This document shows, in pieces, positions 1 to 5,417 of a stretch of 5,417 nt of DNA (position 1 is its first letter; every line of letters starts with the position of its first letter). The notes beneath the pieces are model-generated. The model was not told the DNA's origin and did no database searches. It saw only the letters and a list, made by a program, of their open reading frames with translations. Source of the stretch: an uncultured Verrucomicrobiota bacterium (GTDB lineage: Bacteria > Verrucomicrobiota > Kiritimatiellia > CAIVKH01); contig CALBHI010000512.1 of the NCBI GenBank assembly GCA_937894535.1, forward strand, positions 1 through 5,417, given 5' to 3'. The translations under genes were made by a program, and so were the position numbers.

Positions 1-786
1 CTGAGCTTCACTTCGTACAACGTCGTGGACCCGCCGCGCTGGGTGGGGGCGGAGAACTACCTGTACCTGCTCCAGGACGATCCGGCCTTCTGGCCTTCGG
101 TGAAAGTGACCTTGATCTACGCGAGCGTGCAGATACCGCTGTCGCTGATGATCGCCCTCGGCATCGCCCTGCTGCTGAACAATCAGGTGAAGGGCCTCGG
201 TGCCTTCCGCACCATCTTCTACCTGCCGTCGCTGCTGCCCGCCACCGCGTCGGTGGTCATCTGGATCTGGATCTTCCACCCGAATTATGGCCTGCTCAAC
301 GAACTGTTGTCGAAGTTCGGCGTCATCGGCCCGGCCTGGTTGAATTCAACCACCTGGGCATTGCCCGCGCTGATCATCATGACCCTGTGGTCGTTCGGCG
401 GCGCGATGATCGTCTTCCTGGCCGGCCTGCAAGGCGTGCCGCGCGGTCTCTATGAGGCGGCGTCGATCGATGGCGCGAACGCCTGGCACCGCTTCCGCCA
501 CGTGACCATCCCCATCCTGTCCCCGGTGATCTTCTTCAACCTGGTCATGGGCGTGATCGGTGCGATGAAGGTGTTCGACCAGGCCTATGTGTTTGGCGCG
601 GCCATGGACAAGGTGCCCGGCGGCCCGGCCCGCGCCACGCTGTTCTATGTGCTCCACCTCTTCCAGACCGCGTTCAACTACTTCCACATGGGATTGGCCA
701 GCGCGATGGCCTGGATGCTGTTCGCGGTGATCGCGCTGCTGACCTGGCTGAACTTCCGCCTCGGCAAGAAATGGGTGCACCACTGA
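1..786 (+). CDS. ABC sugar transporter permease, MalF/UgpA type (5' partial)
   Basis: Inner-membrane channel subunit of a CUT1-family ABC importer for oligosaccharides or glycosides. The frame is open to the left edge: the first codons read LSFTSYNV, followed by a WVGAENY motif typical of the first periplasmic segment of these proteins. The true start and first membrane helix are therefore outside the window, and the GTG at base 25 is not a credible start. In the 261 visible residues there are about five hydrophobic helices, at roughly 35-60, 69-92, 119-143, 170-192 and 232-254. The cytoplasmic EAA loop that docks on the ATPase lies at about residues 152-170 (EAASIDGANAWHRFRHVTIP, with the conserved Gly at 158). 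The GGPARAT segment and the MGLASAMAW segment near the end are also typical of the family. The stop is followed after 1 nt by the second permease. The binding protein is probably encoded just upstream. Family assignment is very secure; the transported sugar is unknown. Confidence 0.96.
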   Translation: MSFTSYNVVDPPRWVGAENYLYLLQDDPAFWPSVKVTLIYASVQIPLSLMIALGIALLLNNQVKGLGAFRTIFYLPSLLPATASVVIWIWIFHPNYGLLNELLSKFGVIGPAWLNSTTWALPALIIMTLWSFGGAMIVFLAGLQGVPRGLYEAASIDGANAWHRFRHVTIPILSPVIFFNLVMGVIGAMKVFDQAYVFGAAMDKVPGGPARATLFYVLHLFQTAFNYFHMGLASAMAWMLFAVIALLTWLNFRLGKKWVHH

Positions 787-787
787 T

Positions 788-1633
788 ATGGAACGCCGCT
801 CCTTCATGCAGAACCTCGTCCTGTACGGCTCGCTGGTCGGCGGCTCGTTCATCATGCTCATCCCGCTGGCCTGGATGATCGTGACCTCGCTGAAGACCTT
901 CCCCGAGGCGATGGCCGACCCGCCGGTGTGGATCCCGGAAACGCTCCAGTGGGAAAACTACCGGACCGCCTTCCGCGACTTCCACTTTATCGGCTACCTG
1001 CGCAACTCGCTGTTCGTCACCGCGCTGAATGTCGCCGGAACGCTCTTCAGTTGCACCATGGCCGCCTATGCCTTCGCCTGCCTCAATTTCAAGTACAAGA
1101 ACCTGCTGTTCGGCCTGCTGATGGCCGGCATGATGCTGCCCGGCCAGGTGACCATCATCCCGCTGTTCATGCTCTACGCGGAGATCGGCTGGGTGAACAC
1201 CTACCTGCCGCTGATCGTCCCGGCCTGGCTCGGGGCGAACGTGTTCGGCATCTTCCTGCTGCGCCAGTTCTTCCTGACCATCCCGCGCGACTACATCGAG
1301 GCCGCTCGGATCGACGGCGCGAGCGAGTGGACCATCCTCTGGCGCGTCTATGTCCCGCTGTCCACCCCGGTGCTGATGACCGTGACCGTGTTCACCTTCA
1401 TGGGCTCGTGGAACGACCTGTGGGGCCCGCTGATCTTCCTGCACGAGGAAAGCATGTACACGATGCCGATCGGCCTGTTGAACTTCATCGCCATCGCCGG
1501 CCAGGCCCAGGGCACTCCGTGGCAACTGGTCATGGCGGTGAGCACGATCATGGTCATTCCGATCATCGTGATCTTCTTCCTCGCCCAGCGGCGCTTCATC
1601 GAAGGCATCGCCTCGGCCGGCGTGAAGGGCTGA
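788..1633 (+). CDS. ABC sugar transporter permease, MalG/UgpE type
   Basis: Second inner-membrane subunit of the same CUT1 importer, pairing with the upstream permease to form the sugar channel. It has 281 residues, the normal length for the family. About six hydrophobic helices are visible, near residues 13-33, 74-98, 106-130, 138-160, 190-208 and 248-266. The EAA loop is at 171-190 (EAARIDGASEWTILWRVYVP, conserved Asp176-Gly177). It is followed by the SWNDLWGPLIFL segment (207-218) and the characteristic C-terminus RRFIEGIASAGVKG, all diagnostic of MalG/UgpE-like proteins. The ATG at 788 was chosen because it sits 1 nt after the preceding stop (TGATATG), as expected for translational coupling. 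No good Shine-Dalgarno sequence is visible, and a second ATG at 806 is possible but would shorten the usual N-terminal tail. No ATPase gene is in the window, so a shared MsmK/UgpC-type ATPase encoded elsewhere may power the importer (inference). Confidence 0.97.
   Translation: MERRSFMQNLVLYGSLVGGSFIMLIPLAWMIVTSLKTFPEAMADPPVWIPETLQWENYRTAFRDFHFIGYLRNSLFVTALNVAGTLFSCTMAAYAFACLNFKYKNLLFGLLMAGMMLPGQVTIIPLFMLYAEIGWVNTYLPLIVPAWLGANVFGIFLLRQFFLTIPRDYIEAARIDGASEWTILWRVYVPLSTPVLMTVTVFTFMGSWNDLWGPLIFLHEESMYTMPIGLLNFIAIAGQAQGTPWQLVMAVSTIMVIPIIVIFFLAQRRFIEGIASAGVKG
1624..1629 (+). promoter_or_regulatory. Ribosome binding site for the DUF2264 gene
   Basis: GAAGGG lies 6 nt before the ATG at 1636, inside the last codons of the upstream permease gene. 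It is the only convincing Shine-Dalgarno-like sequence before a start in this window and supports 1636 as the start, although the frame stays open far upstream. The permease stop lies between this site and the start, so termination and re-initiation are probably coupled. Confidence 0.6.
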
Positions 1634-1635
1634 TC

Positions 1636-3537
1636 ATGCGCCGCGACCTCCCGGGCGTGGCCTTGCGCGACCGGGCCGACTGGTTCCGCCTCGGTCCGCA
1701 CCTGCTCGCTCCCTACCTTGTTGCGGTCGAACGCGGGGTGGGGGCGTCCGACGGTGATCTTCCGCTTTCCGGTTCCCGTCCGTTTGCGCGCTGGTACGAG
1801 AGCCTGGTCCGTCCGATGTCGCTCGGTGCACCGCTGCTGGCCGGAACCGACGGGCCGGTATGGATCGACCTCCCCGATGGTCGCCGGGTGGAACTCGGTG
1901 CATGGTACCGCGCGCAGCTGATCGAAGGCGCACGGTCCTGGACCCCCGCCGTGCGCGGCATGGACCAGACCATCGTCGAAACCTCCCTGCTCACCATCTG
2001 CCTCCACGCCGCCCGCGCCCAATTGTGGGATCCGCTCCCCGACGACACCAAGACCGGGCTGGCCCGCTGGATGAATGCGGTGTCGCACCAGCTCACCGTG
2101 GACATCAACAACTGGGACCTGTTCCCGATCATTACCCAGTTCGGCCTGCGCCGGCTCGGCATGCCCTACGATCAGGCTCTCATCGACGAACTGTTGGCCT
2201 CCGTGGAAAAATTCTACCACGCCGACGGCTGGTACGCCGATGGTTACTACCGGCAATTCGACTACTACGTGCCCGAGGCGATCTACCTGCTCATCATCGC
2301 CGCCTGTTGGGATGGCCCCGGCGCCTTCCGCGATCGCATCTATGCGCGCGCCGCCGCCTTCGCCCGGGACTACGCGCTGTTCTTTGACGCCGACGGCCGC
2401 AACATCGGGTATGGCCGCAGCCGCAGCTACAAGTTTTCCGCGAGTTTCTTTTTCGCCATGTGCGCTTGGGCCGGCGTGCCCGGCGTCGATCCCGGCCTGT
2501 GCCGGTCCATCATCTGCCGGAACATCGGCTGGTACCTGCGCCGTCCGCTCTTCGCCGCCGACGGACGGCTGACCGGCGGGTTCGGCTATGTCAGCGAACG
2601 TGTCGATGAGGTCTACATCGGTCCGAGCAGTTGCGCCTGGGCCTTCCAGGCTTTCCTGGTCATGGCCCTGCCGGCGGCACATCCGTTCTGGACCGCGCCC
2701 GAACCGGAGCGTCCGCGTGGCCTGCAGCGGTACCTGCCCGCGCCGAAGTACGTGGTCACCGTGGATGACACCGGCCGCAACGCCACCCTCTACAACGGGG
2801 GCAGCCACCATCCGTTCGACTTCGGCGGCCAGGCCGCGAAGTACGGAAAATTCGCCTATTCGAGCCATTTCGGGATCAACCTCGCCGATCCGGTGTCGGC
2901 CAGCTTTGATCACATGATCTGCCTGCGTGTGCCGGGCGGCGAGCAATGGAGCCACCGGTACCGGTTCGAGCTCCTGCCCGATCAGGGCGACTGGCTGGTC
3001 TCGCGGCACCAGCCGTTCGAGGGCGATGCCGGCACGGTCATCACCACCGCGCTGCGGGTGCGGGGGCCGTGGTGTGTGCGTGTCCATCTGCTCCAGCTTT
3101 CCCGGGACTACGAGGTGCGCGAAGGCGGGACACCGGTTCAGCCGATGCCGGGCCGCGACGACGAGACGCCCGTGGCGGAACAGGGTAGGGATTGGATTGT
3201 GTTGCGTGGGGAAAACGGCATCGCCGCCGGCTGGTGCCTGCACGGGGCATTGGTCCCTCGCATGACCGACCACGTGAACAACAACCTCCTGCATCGCCGC
3301 GTCTGGACGCCGGTGCTGGATGGTGCATGCGAGGCCGGATCCCACGTGATCGCGACCGCATGGTGGGCGGACGTGGATGCGCATGCGGGCACAACCATTC
3401 CCCCGGTGATCGAGATCGCGGGCAGTGATTGCACGCTGACCTGGTCCGATGGCCAACGCGCGTCCATCACGCTGCCATCATGGAATGGTGCACCGCTGGC
3501 CATCATCACCGGCGGCGGACACAGCCGCTCCGTCTAA
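1636..3537 (+). CDS. DUF2264 domain-containing protein, probable cytoplasmic carbohydrate-active enzyme
   Basis: Protein of 633 residues matching the DUF2264 family over its length. Recognisable blocks are the N-terminal RADWFRLGPHLLAPYL, the helical part with NNWDLFPI (158-165), DGWYADGYYRQFDYY (197-211), GRSRSYKFSASF (260-271) and YIGPSSCAWAFQAF (327-340), then a beta-rich C-terminal part beginning near KYVVTVDDTGRNATLYNGG (371-389) with KYGKFAYSSHFGIN (402-415). An alpha/alpha barrel followed by a beta-sandwich, as in heparinase-like and related enzymes, is the expected fold. The many conserved Trp, Tyr, Asp and Arg residues suggest a sugar-binding cleft, but I cannot name the catalytic residues. 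From memory, some relatives have been placed in a glycoside hydrolase family with beta-glucuronidase activity (GH154); this is unverified. There is no signal peptide or membrane segment, so it probably acts in the cytoplasm on what the permeases import. The start is 2 nt after the permease stop and has a good ribosome binding site. The frame is open back to 928, but that part only shadows the permease. Family call is confident; the reaction is not known. Confidence 0.9.
   Translation: MRRDLPGVALRDRADWFRLGPHLLAPYLVAVERGVGASDGDLPLSGSRPFARWYESLVRPMSLGAPLLAGTDGPVWIDLPDGRRVELGAWYRAQLIEGARSWTPAVRGMDQTIVETSLLTICLHAARAQLWDPLPDDTKTGLARWMNAVSHQLTVDINNWDLFPIITQFGLRRLGMPYDQALIDELLASVEKFYHADGWYADGYYRQFDYYVPEAIYLLIIAACWDGPGAFRDRIYARAAAFARDYALFFDADGRNIGYGRSRSYKFSASFFFAMCAWAGVPGVDPGLCRSIICRNIGWYLRRPLFAADGRLTGGFGYVSERVDEVYIGPSSCAWAFQAFLVMALPAAHPFWTAPEPERPRGLQRYLPAPKYVVTVDDTGRNATLYNGGSHHPFDFGGQAAKYGKFAYSSHFGINLADPVSASFDHMICLRVPGGEQWSHRYRFELLPDQGDWLVSRHQPFEGDAGTVITTALRVRGPWCVRVHLLQLSRDYEVREGGTPVQPMPGRDDETPVAEQGRDWIVLRGENGIAAGWCLHGALVPRMTDHVNNNLLHRRVWTPVLDGACEAGSHVIATAWWADVDAHAGTTIPPVIEIAGSDCTLTWSDGQRASITLPSWNGAPLAIITGGGHSRSV
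3534..3537. other. Overlapping convergent stop codons
   Basis: The four bases CTAA hold the TAA stop of the DUF2264 gene on the plus strand (3535-3537) and the TAG stop of the GH130 gene on the minus strand (3534-3536). The two operons therefore converge with no intergenic space. No terminator hairpin with a T-tract can be placed between them, so any transcription end signals must lie inside the opposing gene. Confidence 0.95.
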
Positions 3538-4496
3538 CGGCAGAGGGCCAGCAAGTCGTCCACCCGCGCGGTGGCGAGGCATTCCACCGTGTCGGCGGCG
3601 CCGTAGTAGATCTTCACCTCGCCGTCATCCTCGAGGATCATGCCGCCGGGGAACAGGACATCGCCGCGATACCCTTCGCGTTCGTAGGGCGTGTCCGGGG
3701 TCATCAGCGGTTCGCGGTACAGACCCTTGATCTTCCAGGGTTCGTCGAGGTCGAGCAGCATCAGGCCGATGGTGTAGACCTTGTGCCACTTGGGGTGCCA
3801 GGCCGGAATCTCGCGCGACGTGTCGATGTGCACCGCGTGAAACAACGTCAGCCAGCCCTCGCGCGTTTTCACCGGGGGGGCGCCGGGTCCGATCTTCGAA
3901 TTCACCCACGGGACCTGCTCCGATCCGAGCACGAGCTGCGTATTGCCCCAATACGCGCCGTCGGGCGAGTCGGAATACCAGAGGTCGAACGCCTCCGGCG
4001 CGCCGCGGCCGTAGATCGGGAACGGCCGTTCAAGGCGCATCAGCTTGCCGTTGTTCCGCTCCGGGAAGATCACCATGTTGCGGTTGTCGGGGGCGGACAG
4101 GCTCAGCACCTCCCAGCGCTCGAAGTCATCGGTCACCGCGATGCCGCCGCGGATGCCGTGGTGCGTGTCCACCGCAAAGCACAAGTAGGCGCGGTCGTCC
4201 ACCACGGTCACGCGCGGATCATAGGCGCGGATCACTTCGCGGTCCTTCCATTCGATCCACGGCTTCGGGGCGGGTTTCCAGGTGATGCCATCATCGGACC
4301 AGGCGACCCCGATGTTGGTGCCGGCGAAGACGGTGCTGCCGGGGGTGCCGCCGTAGTCGTTGCGGAACACCATCACGTAGCGACCGCGCCATTTCGCCAC
4401 ACCGGCATTGAACACCAAGGTGGCGGGGTAGGGCAGGTCGGTGGCTTGCAGGACGGGATTGCCGGGATGCCGGCGGATGCAGGGATGTGTCTTCAT
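3534..4496 (-). CDS. GH130 family glycoside phosphorylase (beta-mannoside phosphorylase-like)
   Basis: Protein of 320 residues with the five-bladed beta-propeller pattern of GH130, whose members split beta-mannosides (for example beta-1,4-mannooligosaccharides or mannosylglucose) with phosphate to give mannose 1-phosphate. Visible landmarks are NPVL (13-16), FNAGVAKWRGRYVMVFR (29-45), YDPRV (92-96) with the probable catalytic acid Asp93, DNRNMVIFP (137-145), RLERPFP (154-160), KIGPGAPPVKTREGWLTLFH (201-220), GLMLLDLDEP (244-253) and the C-terminal FPGG and YYGAAD. Arg139, Arg157 and His220 match the phosphate-binding positions of known phosphorylases as I remember them, which favours phosphorolysis over hydrolysis. 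There is no signal peptide, so it should be cytoplasmic. The ATG at 4496 is 7 nt after the stop of the regulator gene; no clear Shine-Dalgarno is seen, so translation may be coupled. A run of seven G (3874-3880, plus strand) lies inside the gene, but the frame is intact. Family is confident; the exact substrate and subfamily are open. Confidence 0.9.
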   Translation of the reverse strand: MKTHPCIRRHPGNPVLQATDLPYPATLVFNAGVAKWRGRYVMVFRNDYGGTPGSTVFAGTNIGVAWSDDGITWKPAPKPWIEWKDREVIRAYDPRVTVVDDRAYLCFAVDTHHGIRGGIAVTDDFERWEVLSLSAPDNRNMVIFPERNNGKLMRLERPFPIYGRGAPEAFDLWYSDSPDGAYWGNTQLVLGSEQVPWVNSKIGPGAPPVKTREGWLTLFHAVHIDTSREIPAWHPKWHKVYTIGLMLLDLDEPWKIKGLYREPLMTPDTPYEREGYRGDVLFPGGMILEDDGEVKIYYGAADTVECLATARVDDLLALCR

Positions 4497-4503
4497 GGGG
4501 TGG

Positions 4504-5417
4504 TTATTTCTGTTGCCGGTATTCGGTCGGCGTCATGCCGGTTTCCCGCTGGAAGGTCTTGTTCAGGTGGCGCGCATCGCTGAAGCCGCAGGCCAGGGCG
4601 ATGGCAAAGGTCTTGTCGTCGGTCTCTTTCAACAACGCCTTCGCCCGCAGGACGCGCAGCCGCGTGATCTCGTCCATGATCGTGCAGTTCAGGTGCTGGC
4701 GGAACAGGGTGAAGAGCAGGCGGCGCGAAATTTCGGAGGCCTGCACCACATCCTTGATCTGGATCGGTTCCTTGAAGTGTTCCCAGATGAAGGTCAGCGC
4801 GCGCGAAACATGCAGGTTCTTGATGGCGATGACCCCGGTGCTCTTGCGCAGCACGACGCCCTTGGGCGGGATGCGGACCGGTTGGGCGGGGGGCTTTTCA
4901 CCGTTCAACAGCCGGTCGAGCAGGGCGGCGGCTTCGTACCCATGCCGGTACCGGTCAGTGTCCACACTGGTCAGTGGAATCACCCCGAGTTCGCTGGTGA
5001 TCGGATCGTTGTCCGCCCCGACCACCGCCACATGCTCCGGCACCGGGATGCTGGCCCGCTCGCAGGCCATCGCCACTTCGCTGGCCGATACATCGTATTG
5101 TCCCATCACTCCGACCGGTTTTGGAAGGGCGGCAATCAATTCGGCCAGGTGGGCCAACCGCCGTTCGCCGCGCCGGCATACCCTCGGCACGCTGGTCATG
5201 TCGAGATGGTGGAACTTCTTGTTGGCCTTCTCTACCGCGCGACGGAAACCCAGCATGCGCTCTTCTTCCACCCGGCCGGCGTACGCTTGGTAGTATGCGA
5301 AATCGGAAAATCCCCGCGACAACAGATGCTCCGCGGCCATACGGCCAATGGCCTCGTTGTCGAGCACCACCCGCGGCAGCCGCGTTCCATTCTCCGGGCG
5401 GAGGTCCACCACCGGCA
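4504..5417 (-). CDS. XylR-like AraC-family transcriptional regulator with LacI-type sensor domain (5' partial)
   Basis: Transcription factor combining a periplasmic-binding-protein-like sugar sensor with a C-terminal AraC-type DNA-binding domain, as in XylR. The gene runs off the right edge: the reading frame is open to base 5417, so the start and roughly the first 80-90 residues are missing (inferred from a usual length near 380-400). The GTG at 5412 is internal. Counting from that codon, the sensor includes DNEAIGRMAAEHLLSRGF (18-35), the GVMGQYDVSASEVAMAC segment (101-117) and VAVVGADNDPITSELGVIPLTSV (128-150), which are LacI/PBP-like ligand-domain motifs, then the PPKGVVLRKST linker (182-192). 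The AraC domain has a first helix-turn-helix at about 217-249 and a second at about 267-299 (KTFAIALACGFSDARHLNKTF onward, ending in GMTPTEYR). It lies 7 nt before the GH130 gene on the same strand, so the two are probably cotranscribed. It likely controls this locus in response to a sugar, but its ligand and operator are not visible here. Confidence 0.94.
   Translation of the reverse strand, partial: PVVDLRPENGTRLPRVVLDNEAIGRMAAEHLLSRGFSDFAYYQAYAGRVEEERMLGFRRAVEKANKKFHHLDMTSVPRVCRRGERRLAHLAELIAALPKPVGVMGQYDVSASEVAMACERASIPVPEHVAVVGADNDPITSELGVIPLTSVDTDRYRHGYEAAALLDRLLNGEKPPAQPVRIPPKGVVLRKSTGVIAIKNLHVSRALTFIWEHFKEPIQIKDVVQASEISRRLLFTLFRQHLNCTIMDEITRLRVLRAKALLKETDDKTFAIALACGFSDARHLNKTFQRETGMTPTEYRQQK

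Noticed and set aside
928..1635. Upstream extension of the DUF2264 reading frame through the second permease gene
   Set aside because: The extension overlaps a convincing MalG-type permease in another frame and translates to low-complexity Arg/Pro/Ala/His-rich sequence. Family similarity starts after the ATG at 1636, which has a ribosome binding site.
1348..3456. A 702-codon open frame on the minus strand opposite the second permease and DUF2264 genes
   Set aside because: It is antisense to two clearly recognisable genes, its translation is rich in Arg, Gly, Pro, Val and His with no recognisable domain, and long antisense frames are expected in high G+C DNA.
3510..3540. Possible terminator hairpin (GGCGG, loop ACACAG, CCGCT) at the end of the DUF2264 gene
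   Set aside because: The stem is only about five pairs including a wobble, and no T-tract follows, so it does not support an intrinsic terminator.
3874..3880. Run of seven G as a possible frameshift or phase-variation site in the GH130 gene
   Set aside because: The reading frame is intact across it and encodes the conserved GPGAPPV segment; a seven-base run in G+C-rich DNA is not evidence of slippage on its own.
3429..4583. A 384-codon plus-strand open frame opposite the GH130 gene
   Set aside because: It is a shadow of the GH130 coding strand, with biased composition and no recognisable domain.
4487..5293. A 268-codon plus-strand open frame opposite the regulator
   Set aside because: It is antisense to a clear AraC-type gene; the Ser/Arg-rich translation matches no family I recognise.

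Overview
This is a carbohydrate import and breakdown cluster in a bacterium with high G+C DNA (by eye a little over 60%, with strongly G/C-rich third codon positions). Two things point to the Planctomycetota/Verrucomicrobiota/Lentisphaerota group, with a Verrucomicrobiota such as an opitute as my best guess. One is the XylR-like regulator, which pairs a LacI-type sensor with an AraC DNA-binding domain. The other is the pairing of a DUF2264 protein with a GH130 enzyme. The taxonomic call is inference from gene style only.

Layout: three genes run left to right. These are an ABC sugar-transporter inner-membrane permease of the MalF/UgpA type (cut by the left edge), a MalG/UgpE-type permease, and a DUF2264 protein of 633 residues. 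They are separated by only 1 and 2 nt, so they almost certainly form one translationally coupled operon. Two genes run right to left from the other side: an AraC/XylR-like regulator (cut by the right edge) and, 7 nt downstream of it, a GH130 glycoside phosphorylase of 320 residues. The two groups meet tail to tail, with stop codons that overlap by 4 bp. There is essentially no noncoding DNA, so promoters, operators and the rest of the transporter must lie outside the window. No RNA genes, mobile elements, CRISPR arrays or substantial repeats were seen.

How the genes may work together (inference): a substrate-binding protein encoded to the left, together with the two permeases and an ATPase not in the window, would import a small oligosaccharide. 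DUF2264 and GH130 both lack a visible signal peptide, so both are probably cytoplasmic. DUF2264 has the sequence hallmarks of a family linked to polysaccharide use and could remove a sugar from the imported oligosaccharide. The GH130 enzyme keeps the residues that bind phosphate and is therefore probably a phosphorylase acting on a beta-linked mannoside or related sugar. The regulator would sense a sugar or breakdown product and control the locus. The exact substrate cannot be read from the sequence. The least characterised part is the DUF2264 protein in this import-plus-phosphorolysis setting.
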